Shown here piece after piece: positions 1 through 8,772 of a stretch of DNA of 64,000 bases. The position numbers were made by a program, and so were the translations under genes. This stretch comes from Acetobacterium paludosum (GTDB taxonomy: Bacteria; Bacillota; Clostridia; Eubacteriales; Eubacteriaceae), in NCBI RefSeq assembly GCF_008086595.1, contig NZ_RXYA01000014.1:1-64000 (forward strand), in the 5' to 3' direction. Each line of letters opens with the position of its first letter. Position 1 is the first letter of the stretch. The notes under the pieces were generated by a model. It saw only the letters and a program-made list of their open reading frames with translations. It was not told where the DNA came from and searched no databases.

Positions 1-51
1 TGTGACGATCTGTACCTGTTCTCTGATATCCTGTTCCCGTTTGGTTAACAT
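1..51 (-). CDS. 5' end of a protein, possibly an IS1182-type transposase (partial)
   Basis: Only the first 17 codons lie in the window; the frame is open to the edge. A GGAGG ribosome site (60-64) sits 8 bases before the ATG at 51, so this is a real start. The visible peptide MLTKREQDIREQVQIVT resembles my memory of the amino end of IS1182-type transposases, which is too little to be sure. A LuxR-like or unrelated protein is possible. Confidence 0.4.
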   Translation of the reverse strand, partial: MLTKREQDIREQVQIVT

Positions 52-121
52 AAGGTTTTCCTCCATTTGTTTTCTAATTTTATGATAAACCATGAACCTT
101 GGAATAAGCTTTTTTGATTTC

Positions 122-156
122 AAAAAACTAAAAAAGGCCAGGTTTCCCTGACCTTT
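122..156 (-). terminator. Rho-independent terminator behind the glnA relic
   Basis: On the minus strand AAAGGTCAGG and CCTGGCCTTT pair around a GAAA loop (one U-G pair) and are followed by two T-rich runs. It lies directly after the glutamine synthetase relic and before the partial gene at the window edge. Confidence 0.7.
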
Positions 157-169
157 GTCTTCAGTCTGA

Positions 170-198
170 GAGCTTGTGTTATCAAGCTCTTTTTTTTT
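170..198 (+). terminator. Strong plus-strand terminator with no visible gene before it
   Basis: GAGCTTG and CAAGCTC pair perfectly around a 6-base loop and are followed by nine T residues. It is built to stop plus-strand transcription, yet no plus-strand gene is seen upstream in the window. Confidence 0.65.
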
Positions 199-204
199 AC
201 TTAT

Positions 205-359
205 TCAGCTGCTCTTCTTAATTTTACCTATCTTCGCCTTACGAAAGGGTGTTAGATATTGATCAATCTCCCACTGCGTAACCTGACAATAAGCATTCCA
301 TTCTGCAAGTTTGCAGCAACCACCAAATAAGGATTGATCGACGGATCAGGATTTCTCAG
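205..359 (-). pseudogene. glnA: Glutamine synthetase relic (3' end of glnA, type I)
   Basis: The minus strand first encodes LRNPDPSINPYLVVAAN, which matches the conserved glutamine synthetase block around 'RSPDPSxNPYLA'. After a frame change it encodes AEWNAYCQVTQWEIDQYL and then about 14 residues to a TGA at 205-207; this resembles the carboxyl end of type I glutamine synthetases (compare B. subtilis ending near 'TQVHPWEREQYM'). Roughly 50 or more intervening residues are missing, the frame shifts between the two blocks, and a TAA stop sits just before LRNPDP. The piece is therefore a decayed gene end, not a functional enzyme. Its own terminator is still present at 122-156. Confidence 0.75.
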
Positions 360-375
360 TTAATCAACGTGGACG

Positions 376-412
376 AACCCTTAAACATGATTTTATTGTT
401 TAAGGGTTTTTT
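376..412 (+). terminator. Plus-strand hairpin terminator
   Basis: A perfect 12-base inverted repeat (AACCCTTAAACA / TGTTTAAGGGTT) with a 9-base loop is followed by four T residues on the plus strand. On the minus strand there is no T run, so it does not look like the rex terminator. No plus-strand gene precedes it. Confidence 0.6.
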
Positions 413-512
413 ATGATACCGATGAGATCTGTAAATTATAAACGAACAAAAATAACATGTTCTTCTTTGGCTTTACTAAAAATCGAATCTTTCGTCAAAG
501 CACTCATCCCTC

Positions 513-1157
513 TTATTCTGGATCTGTTACTTCTTTCAATAAATAAGTTAAGGTAAATAAACTATCCGTGATATTAACATTTTCCACCACGACATCGTCG
601 GGTAGATCAAGATCTAATGGACTGAAATTAAGAATACCTTTTATCCCCAGATTCGTCACGGTTGTGGCAACTTGTTGTCCAACCCCTCTAGGCACACACA
701 AGATACAAATATCTATTTCATTGTTTTTAACGAAACCTTCGAGCTCATCCATATGTTTGACGACCACGTTGCCTACAACGGTACCAACTCTTAACGGATC
801 AACATCAAAAGCACCGATGAGCATCACACCTTCACGTTTAAATCGTTCATAATTTGCAATAGCATGTCCCATATTACCACTACCGATAATAATACAAGTA
901 TAATCACTGTCAAGGCCAAGAATTTCCTTGATAGCTTCTCTTAATTCTAATACATTATAGCCATACCCCTGCTGACCATAACCCCCAAAAGAATTCAAAT
1001 CCTGACGAATCTGAGAAGCTGTTAAACCCATAAGACTTGCTAATTCTCTTGACGATATTTTTTCTATGTCATTTAAAAGTAAATCAGTTAAATATTGATA
1101 ATACTTTGGCAACCGTTTTACAACGGTCATTGATACTTTTTTTGAGAAACGATGCAT
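513..1157 (-). CDS. rex: Redox-sensing transcriptional repressor Rex
   Basis: Rex senses the NADH/NAD+ ratio and represses fermentation and dehydrogenase genes when NADH is low. The 214 residues have the usual two parts: a winged helix (about 1-80) including 'RQDLNSFGGYGQQGYGY', and a Rossmann NAD(H) domain beginning at GSGNMG (92-97). Length is normal for the family. The ATG at 1157 follows an AGGAG site; Met10 is a weaker alternative. It is divergent from the ABC-F gene; rex near groES/groEL and tsaD is a known Firmicute neighbourhood. A likely target site lies in this same window, in front of the alcohol dehydrogenase (42637-42654). Confidence 0.95.
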   Translation of the reverse strand: MHRFSKKVSMTVVKRLPKYYQYLTDLLLNDIEKISSRELASLMGLTASQIRQDLNSFGGYGQQGYGYNVLELREAIKEILGLDSDYTCIIIGSGNMGHAIANYERFKREGVMLIGAFDVDPLRVGTVVGNVVVKHMDELEGFVKNNEIDICILCVPRGVGQQVATTVTNLGIKGILNFSPLDLDLPDDVVVENVNITDSLFTLTYLLKEVTDPE

Positions 1158-1305
1158 AATAACTTCTCCTTTCTTAGAAATACTTCGTTAATTATATCAA
1201 TAGGTATACCTAACGTCAAATTATTCATTTTAATTTTATTGTTTTTTTGATAGAATGGTATAAGTGATTCTAAAAACATGAACAAAAACGAAAACAGGTG
1301 AAGAA

Positions 1306-3234
1306 ATGTTAATTAATATAGAAAACTTACACTTTAGTTACGGCATCCATGAAATTTTTAAAGACCTTAACTTATCCGTCAATGAAAAAAAACAAATCGG
1401 CCTTGTTGGAAGAAACGGCACCGGTAAGTCAACCCTATTGAAACTGATCACTGGAGAACTGGTTCCTGAAAGAGGCCATATCAGTACAAAAAATGGTCTC
1501 TCCATTGGCTACCTGGCCCAGGAGCCTGCCATAGCTGAAAGCATGACCCTGGGAGAAATGCTCACCTCTGTTTTTCAATCCCTGATTGATATGGAAAAGC
1601 GGATCAAACATATTGGTGATCAAATTGCCAAAAGCTCTGGGGATGCACAGGAAAAGCTCATGACCGAATTCGGAGAGCTTCAGGAAACATTTTCAAAAAA
1701 ACGCGGTTTCGAATACCCCAGCCGCATTCGGGGAGTCATTAACGGGCTGGGTTTTAAGCCAGAAGACCTTGATAAACCATTCTCCGTTCTTAGTGGCGGT
1801 GAAAAAACGCGGGCTACTCTTGGTCAAATTCTTTTAAAAGAGCCTGATCTGCTGCTGCTGGATGAACCCACCAACTATCTGGACATCGATGCTCTCCAAT
1901 GGTTGGAACAATATTTAAAAGGTTATTCCGGAACCTTTATTATTATTTCCCATGACCGTTATTTCATGGATAAGGTTTGCACCTCCATTATTGAAGTATC
2001 TCAGCAGAACATAAAGGAATATTTAGGGAATTATACCCACTATGCAGTAAAAAAGCGGCAAAATATAATGGAACAAAACCATCAATACCAGCAACAAATG
2101 AAAGAAATCAAGCACCAGGAGGAAGTGATCAAGCGATTTCGGGCGTACAACTCTATTAAGAGCTCAAAACGAGCTACAAGCCGGGAAAAAGCCCTGAATA
2201 AAATTGAACTGATGGATAAGGCCGACGTCGTGCATAACAGTCATTTCAGCTTTGTTCCGCGGGTCAGAAGTGGAAATGATGTATTAAGCGTTAACGGCAT
2301 AAGAAAAGCTTTTGCTGGGCGGCTCCTTTTTCAAAACATGAGTTTTGAAGTTCACCGTGGCGATAAAATCGGTATTATCGGAGCCAATGGTGCCGGTAAA
2401 ACTACCCTTTTTAAAATTATTCAGGGCAAGCTTCAGGCTGATTCCGGAGAAGTTCGCTTTGGACAAAAAGTTCATATCGGTTATTTTGATCAGGAACATC
2501 AGGATTTGAAAAAATTCTACAACGAGAATTTATTGGAGGCCATGTGGGATGTGGACTCAAAACTGTCAGAAGGAGAAATCAGAAATATTTTAGCCGCCTT
2601 TTTGTTTGTGGGCGAAGAAGTATTCAAGCCGATCAATACCCTGTCCGGTGGCGAAAAGGCCCGTCTTCTACTGGCCCGTCTTATGATTTCACAATCGAAT
2701 TTTTTGCTTATGGATGAACCAACCAACCATATCGATATGGATACCAAAGAAATACTGGAAAGTGCACTTTCACAATATGAAGGCACCCTGCTTTTCATTT
2801 CTCATGACCGGTATTTCTTAAACCGTATTTCCAATCAGATCTACCAGTTCTCAACTAATGGAATGGAAATTCATTTAGGAAACTATGACGACTATTTAAG
2901 ACATAAAAGCGAAGCTTCAGAACGTGAAATGCTTCTTGCCGAAGAAAATAAAGTCGTTATTACCAAAACCCAGCAAAAGACGGATCGAAAGAAGCAAAAG
3001 GAACAAGAGGCAAAAATCCGCCAGTTAAAAAAGCAAGTGAAAGAAATTGAGGATGCCATTACAGCCCAGGAACTGGAAATCAAAAAAGCAGAATTGGCAA
3101 TGTGCCAGCCTGATTTTTATGATTATCCCGATAATGCCGCCGAAATCACCCGTTTTTATGAAGAAAAGAAACTTAGTCTCGCTGAGCTTACCGATGAGTG
3201 GGAAGATGCCTTAACAAACCTGGAAGAGCTATAA
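1306..3234 (+). CDS. ABC-F family ATPase (YdiF/Uup-like, ribosome-associated)
   Basis: This 642-residue protein has two ATP-binding cassettes and no membrane segments, the mark of ABC-F proteins that act on the ribosome E site, as translation factors or for antibiotic protection. Cassette 1 has Walker A GRNGTGKS (35-42), LSGGEK and a LLLLDEPTN Walker B; cassette 2 has GANGAGKT near residue 365, a second LSGGEK and LLMDEPTN. A basic linker with 'KSSKRATSREKALNK' lies between them, and the last 80 residues form a charged coiled coil, as in YdiF/Uup. An AGGTGAAG ribosome site precedes the ATG. The position next to rex and groESL mirrors B. subtilis ydiF. The exact subfamily cannot be settled by eye. 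Confidence 0.9.
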   Translation: MLINIENLHFSYGIHEIFKDLNLSVNEKKQIGLVGRNGTGKSTLLKLITGELVPERGHISTKNGLSIGYLAQEPAIAESMTLGEMLTSVFQSLIDMEKRIKHIGDQIAKSSGDAQEKLMTEFGELQETFSKKRGFEYPSRIRGVINGLGFKPEDLDKPFSVLSGGEKTRATLGQILLKEPDLLLLDEPTNYLDIDALQWLEQYLKGYSGTFIIISHDRYFMDKVCTSIIEVSQQNIKEYLGNYTHYAVKKRQNIMEQNHQYQQQMKEIKHQEEVIKRFRAYNSIKSSKRATSREKALNKIELMDKADVVHNSHFSFVPRVRSGNDVLSVNGIRKAFAGRLLFQNMSFEVHRGDKIGIIGANGAGKTTLFKIIQGKLQADSGEVRFGQKVHIGYFDQEHQDLKKFYNENLLEAMWDVDSKLSEGEIRNILAAFLFVGEEVFKPINTLSGGEKARLLLARLMISQSNFLLMDEPTNHIDMDTKEILESALSQYEGTLLFISHDRYFLNRISNQIYQFSTNGMEIHLGNYDDYLRHKSEASEREMLLAEENKVVITKTQQKTDRKKQKEQEAKIRQLKKQVKEIEDAITAQELEIKKAELAMCQPDFYDYPDNAAEITRFYEEKKLSLAELTDEWEDALTNLEEL

Positions 3235-3264
3235 AAGCAATAAAAATATTTTTTGGAGGAAAAG

Positions 3265-3501
3265 ATGATGGAACTTATGATGGATGAAAAAAGAGTCTTA
3301 AATGCGATATTTAAGGATGTGAAGGGCACTACGCGAAACACGATGCTTCTTGCCCTGTATGCTGCAAAACCTGCTAACGATGAATCTCCTGATGCTCTGG
3401 CTATGATCAATCTTCTCAATGGACTGATTGTTAAACTTGCCGAATTGAAACAACCTGAAATGGAAGTATTGTTTGCCGGCATCCCCTACGACGTTGACTA
3501 A
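3265..3501 (+). CDS. Small conserved-looking protein downstream of the ABC-F gene
   Basis: A 78-residue, mostly helical protein with no recognised domain. GGAGG at 3255-3259 is followed by ATGATG; either ATG (3265 or 3268) fits, and a longer reading from TTG at 3253 would overlap the ribosome site. It begins 30 bases after the ABC-F stop and ends at a shared terminator, so it is probably co-transcribed with the ABC-F gene. The sequence 'KDVKGTTRNTMLLALYAA' is the most distinctive stretch. Function unknown. Confidence 0.7.
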   Translation: MMELMMDEKRVLNAIFKDVKGTTRNTMLLALYAAKPANDESPDALAMINLLNGLIVKLAELKQPEMEVLFAGIPYDVD

Positions 3502-3533
3502 AGACATCAGAAAAAATTTAATAGTATACAACA

Positions 3534-3563
3534 AAAGGCAGCCTCATCTTTGAGGCTGCCTTT
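3534..3563. terminator. Bidirectional terminator between the small gene and groL
   Basis: A perfect 13-base inverted repeat (AAAGGCAGCCTCA / TGAGGCTGCCTTT, 4-base loop) lies between convergent genes, with short T runs on both strands. It likely ends both the plus-strand ABC-F unit and the minus-strand groESL operon. Confidence 0.85.
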
Positions 3564-3591
3564 ATCTATGGAAAATAATGTAGCTAAAAGC

Positions 3592-5247
<1,656 letters not shown>

Positions 5248-5254
5248 TTATTTT

Positions 5255-5539
5255 TTATTCTACGATCGCTAAAATATCGGCTTGACGAATGATTAAGTAT
5301 TCATCTTCTCCGATTTTAACTTCGTTGCCTGAATATTTTGAATAGATGACTTCATCATCTACTTTCACATCCAATGGCACTTTTTTACCATCTACAATTT
5401 CGCCAGTTCCAACTGCAATAACTTTACCTTGTTGTGGTTTTTCCTGTGCAGAACCTGGTAAAAGAATTCCACTGACGGTTTTTTCTTCTTCAGCTTTAAC
5501 TTTAATAACTACTTTGTCACCTAATGGTCTTAAACTCAT
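5255..5539 (-). CDS. groES: Co-chaperonin GroES (10 kDa)
   Basis: GroES caps the GroEL chamber. The start is placed at the Met of '[14 protein letters not shown]' (94 residues, normal length), because a GGAGG site lies 7 bases upstream; a frame 11 codons longer has no such site. Contains the usual '[21 protein letters not shown]' type mobile loop region and ends '[13 protein letters not shown]'. It is the first gene of groESL, with promoter and CIRCE directly upstream. Confidence 0.97.
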   Translation of the reverse strand: MSLRPLGDKVVIKVKAEEEKTVSGILLPGSAQEKPQQGKVIAVGTGEIVDGKKVPLDVKVDDEVIYSKYSGNEVKIGEDEYLIIRQADILAIVE

Positions 5540-5591
5540 TTTTTTCCTCCATTGATTATATTTGGGTACCACGTACCTTTTATTTTAGTTA

Positions 5592-5618
5592 TTAGCACTC
5601 ATTCTCCCTGAGTGCTAA
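5592..5618. promoter_or_regulatory. CIRCE operator (HrcA binding site) of groESL
   Basis: Exact consensus TTAGCACTC, nine bases, GAGTGCTAA. It lies between the groESL promoter and groES, so HrcA bound here would block transcription when cells are not heat stressed. The hrcA gene itself is not in the window. Confidence 0.97.
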
Positions 5619-5622
5619 TAGT

Positions 5623-5651
5623 ATTTTAAATGATTCTTGCGATGATTGCAA
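5623..5651 (-). promoter_or_regulatory. Sigma-A type promoter of groESL
   Basis: On the minus strand: TTGCAA (5646-5651), 17-base spacer, TAAAAT (5623-5628). The start point would fall at the edge of the CIRCE palindrome, the classic arrangement. Confidence 0.8.
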
Positions 5652-5707
5652 GTTGTTTTTTTTCTTTTTACACATCTTTAGCTTTTTTTAAGATTGTTTT
5701 AAACTTT

Positions 5708-5728
5708 AAAGAGTGCGTCGCACTCTTT
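5708..5728 (-). terminator. Hairpin downstream of tsaD
   Basis: A 10-base perfect inverted repeat with one central base (AAAGAGTGCG / CGCACTCTTT) lies between the tsaD stop and the groESL promoter. The T run after it is weak, so termination is likely but not certain. A second inverted repeat, TATTTCATC / GATGAAATA (5809-5840), lies closer to tsaD. Confidence 0.5.
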
Positions 5729-5855
5729 ATATAAATACATACGCCCTTTTTCAACTTACCGATTAAGATGTCTCGGTCATATAAAAGACAAACTTTATTA
5801 AGAACTATTATTTCATCTTGATACACTCCACGATGAAATATTGGCCTAAATATTT

Positions 5856-6866
5856 TTATCGGGTTCCTATCTTTAACCCCGGTATGCCGTTAAGGCTTAA
5901 ATCGCTTACGGCACCGTTGATAAAATTATAATAGGCCATCGACCCAATCATGGCCGCATTATCCGTGCATAAAATTGGATCCGGGTAATAAAGAGACAAT
6001 CCCTCTTCCTTTGCTGCATCTGTCATCATCTGTCTCAGCAAGCTGTTGCAGGAAACCCCGCCAGCCATGCAGATTTTATTCATATGAATGCCTTTAGCAC
6101 AGGCAATGGTCTTTTTTACCAAAACTTCAACCACAGCCATTTGAAAGGAAGCGGCGACATCATTCACAACAATGGGTTCGTTTTTCATTTTCTTACTGTT
6201 AATATAATTCAGAACCGAGGATTTCAACCCACTAAAGCTGAAATTATATTCCTTTTTATCTAAAAACACCCTTGGGAAGGCAATCGCCTCCGGATCGCCT
6301 TTCTTTGCCGCACAATCAATAGCCGGCCCCCCAGGATACCCAAAGCCCAATACTCTTGAAATTTTGTCAAAGGCTTCCCCTGCCGCATCATCGATCGTTC
6401 TGCCGAGGACTTTAAAGGTCTGATAATCCTCGACTAAAACCAAATGGCTGTGACCGCCAGAAACCACCAACGTTAGAAAGGGAGGTTCTAATTCAGGATA
6501 TTGCAGAAAATTTGCTGCTATGTGCCCCTCAATATGATGAACTCCGATGAGCGGCTTATCCAGACTATAAGCGATGGCTTTTGCTTCAGACAATCCTACC
6601 AGCAAAGCGCCAATTAGTCCCGGACCGTTTGTCACACCAATGGCATCGACATCTTCTAATCTCATTTGAGTTTCTTCTAATGCGTCCTCAATAATATAGG
6701 GTAGTTTGGTAATATGATTTCGGGATGCGATTTCCGGAACAACGCCGCCATATTTTTTATGAATATCAATTTGCGAATAAATCCGATTGGTTAGTATTTT
6801 TCGGCCATCTTCAACAATGGCTACAGATGTCTCATCACAGGATGTCTCAATGCTAAGAATTTTCAT
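5856..6866 (-). CDS. tsaD: tRNA N6-threonylcarbamoyladenosine transferase subunit TsaD
   Basis: TsaD with TsaB (and TsaE) transfers the threonylcarbamoyl group to A37 of tRNAs reading ANN codons. The 336 residues match the family and show the amino-terminal 'IETSCDETSVAIVEDG', the metal-binding 'HHIEGHIAAN', and the ASKHA-type 'LVVSGGHSHLVLV' and 'GGVSCNSLLR'. GAGG lies before the ATG at 6866. It is the last gene of tsaB-rimI-DUF1461-tsaD, all on the minus strand with short gaps or overlaps. TsaE is not in the window. Confidence 0.97.
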   Translation of the reverse strand: MKILSIETSCDETSVAIVEDGRKILTNRIYSQIDIHKKYGGVVPEIASRNHITKLPYIIEDALEETQMRLEDVDAIGVTNGPGLIGALLVGLSEAKAIAYSLDKPLIGVHHIEGHIAANFLQYPELEPPFLTLVVSGGHSHLVLVEDYQTFKVLGRTIDDAAGEAFDKISRVLGFGYPGGPAIDCAAKKGDPEAIAFPRVFLDKKEYNFSFSGLKSSVLNYINSKKMKNEPIVVNDVAASFQMAVVEVLVKKTIACAKGIHMNKICMAGGVSCNSLLRQMMTDAAKEEGLSLYYPDPILCTDNAAMIGSMAYYNFINGAVSDLSLNGIPGLKIGTR

Positions 6867-6908
6867 GTTTACCTCAGTTATTTAAATTTACTTTTATTTA
6901 TCTTGTCT

Positions 6909-7634
6909 TTACAAATATAATCTATTTTTCTTTCGTTTCCAATAAAGAACTGTTCCGGTCATAGCAGTCGTCACACCTAAGGGGACAAGTGTGTAGATCA
7001 CCATTCTGGAGATCAGGTTAAAAAAGAAGGGTTCCGGTACAATCCAAATTATCCGATCCGTTGCCGGATCCATTAACCATAAATTATTGGAGAAAAATAA
7101 TTTATGAAAAAGGGTGAATGATGCATCAAAATTAAAGATAAAACATCCTCCAATGATGATGAAAATTCCCAGATAAATAGCGGAGCCGTAAAATAGCGAT
7201 TTGATTATCGCTGCCGGATCTTGTTCCAATAATACCACAAATAAAATGAGTGCAGCTGCCAGTGCAATGTCCCGAAGTGCTAGAAAAAACTGGAAAAGGT
7301 CTCTTACATCCACCATATGGGTGATTTCTTTCTGATTAAAAATAGAAACGTAAGCCAATTCCTGTTTGGGATTTTTCTGTGTCAGACGCGCCTGGATATC
7401 GAAATCAGCACGGTCTCCTTTTAGAAACGAAAGTATTTCATCAACCACCAACTTCATATCATCAGGATAAATTCCGGTGTTTTCTACTACATCGTTCGCT
7501 TGCATTTGCTGCATGAAAAATGTTTTGTCAAATACAGCGCCTTCAACCGCCGTCACGAAAATAATAAACGGAAATAAAATTCCAAGTATGACCGAAATAA
7601 TGGCAATCCACTTATTATTATTTTTCATATTCAA
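6909..7634 (-). CDS. DUF1461 / TIGR01906 family integral membrane protein
   Basis: A membrane protein of about 240 residues with an amino-terminal TM segment (WIAIISVILGILFPFIIFV), an outside loop, and three further TM segments ending in a basic tail (YWKRKKNRLYL). This layout fits the TIGR01906/DUF1461 family, whose function is unknown. The start is probably the TTG at 7634: a GGAGG (7642-7646) lies 7 bases upstream, whereas the ATG at 7628 would be 13 bases away. The gene overlaps the end of rimI by 17 bases, so it is translationally tied to the tsa operon. Confidence 0.8.
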   Translation of the reverse strand: MNMKNNNKWIAIISVILGILFPFIIFVTAVEGAVFDKTFFMQQMQANDVVENTGIYPDDMKLVVDEILSFLKGDRADFDIQARLTQKNPKQELAYVSIFNQKEITHMVDVRDLFQFFLALRDIALAAALILFVVLLEQDPAAIIKSLFYGSAIYLGIFIIIGGCFIFNFDASFTLFHKLFFSNNLWLMDPATDRIIWIVPEPFFFNLISRMVIYTLVPLGVTTAMTGTVLYWKRKKNRLYL

Positions 7635-8067
7635 GGTTATGCCTCCACATGATAAAACCATCTATGCCATTACCATAATAGTTTTTTCGAATTCCTTCTT
7701 TTACAAAGCCATTTTTTTTATAAAATTTAATAGCCGGATCATTATCCGCGCTTACTTCAAGCGTCATTCCCACACACCCGTTCTGGCAGGCGAGCGACAG
7801 CATTTCTTTTATAATGCTGTCGCCAATACCGCAATGACGATATTTTTCCAGAACACCAATATTTGTGATATGCGCTTCATCTATTACCAGCCAAAATCCG
7901 CCAAAACCGACAATTTCCCCATCCAACTCTGCCACAATATAATTTGACAAAATATTTTCCGTCTCATTCTGATAGGATTCCAGGCTCCAATTATGGATAA
8001 AGCAGTCTTGATCCACCCTAAAAACCCCAGGCGTATCCTGGGGTTTCATCAACCGATAGCTGATCAT
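7618..8067 (-). CDS. rimI: Ribosomal protein bS18 alanine N-acetyltransferase
   Basis: A 149-residue GNAT acetyltransferase expected to acetylate the amino-terminal Ala of ribosomal protein S18. It has the acetyl-CoA binding region in 'VLEKYRHCGIGDSIIKEML' and the late 'VSADNDPAIKFYKKNGFV' typical of RimI. Its ATG overlaps the tsaB stop by 4 bases (ATGA), the usual tsaB-rimI coupling in Firmicutes. Another GNAT specificity is possible, but the neighbourhood favours RimI. Confidence 0.92.
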   Translation of the reverse strand: MISYRLMKPQDTPGVFRVDQDCFIHNWSLESYQNETENILSNYIVAELDGEIVGFGGFWLVIDEAHITNIGVLEKYRHCGIGDSIIKEMLSLACQNGCVGMTLEVSADNDPAIKFYKKNGFVKEGIRKNYYGNGIDGFIMWRHNLEYEK

Positions 8068-8750
8068 TTCTTGTGTTCCTCAGCATAGGACGGACGGATG
8101 TAAACCGGTTCAATCTCTCGATAATGGCTTACTTTCCCTTTTAATGCCCGTTCTAAGACAAGCGCTGCTGCGGATGAAGCTCGGTTCATATTGAGATAAT
8201 TGGGAACACTTACCCCGGTTGGACAAGCTTTTAGTAGTGTTTCTGAAAATCGGGGCAATCCATCCCCTAAAAAATAGATGGGTTCCTTCCGATTTTTTAG
8301 AAATTCTAAGAGAACATCAATTTCCAGTACTGAATCTTCCATATCCCGTACTAAATGCCCCCCTTCGAAATGGAATGCTCCGGTATAGGTTTGATTTCGT
8401 TGGGCATCTAAAATCGGGCAGACAAGACCATTTGCAAATGGAATATTCATAGCCAGACCTTCAAGAGTTGAAACCCCCACCACTGGTTTATTCAGTGCCT
8501 GCGCAAATCCCTTGATCGTTGCCATTCCGATCCGAAGTCCGGTAAAAGATCCCGGACCGGATACAATACCAAAAACATCAATATCTTTAATTGAAAGACC
8601 TCCGTCGGTTAGTAAATGATCGACCGAGATCATGAGTTTTTCCGAATGTTTTTTTTGATGATTAATAATCATTTCCCCAATAAGTTTTTCTTCATTGAGT
8701 ATGGCAACAGAAGCCACAATGCTAGATGTATCTATGGTGAGCGTATTCAT
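8064..8750 (-). CDS. tsaB: tRNA threonylcarbamoyladenosine complex dimerization protein TsaB
   Basis: TsaB is the non-catalytic ASKHA partner of TsaD in t6A synthesis. The 228 residues start 'MNTLTIDTSSIVASVAI' and contain 'GPGSFTGLRIGMATIKGFA', the TsaB signature. AAGG lies before the ATG at 8750. First gene of the tsaB-rimI-DUF1461-tsaD group. Confidence 0.95.
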   Translation of the reverse strand: MNTLTIDTSSIVASVAILNEEKLIGEMIINHQKKHSEKLMISVDHLLTDGGLSIKDIDVFGIVSGPGSFTGLRIGMATIKGFAQALNKPVVGVSTLEGLAMNIPFANGLVCPILDAQRNQTYTGAFHFEGGHLVRDMEDSVLEIDVLLEFLKNRKEPIYFLGDGLPRFSETLLKACPTGVSVPNYLNMNRASSAAALVLERALKGKVSHYREIEPVYIRPSYAEEHKK

Positions 8751-8772
8751 TTATATATCCTTTTTTTGTTTT

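Noticed and set aside
1180-1230. Rex box in front of rex itself
   Set aside because: Only one half resembles the consensus (CGTTAA); the second half has at least four mismatches.
5708-5728. Second CIRCE-like site in front of groESL
   Set aside because: It has GAGTGC and GCACTC but in the reverse arrangement and without the 9-base spacer; a terminator hairpin is a better reading.
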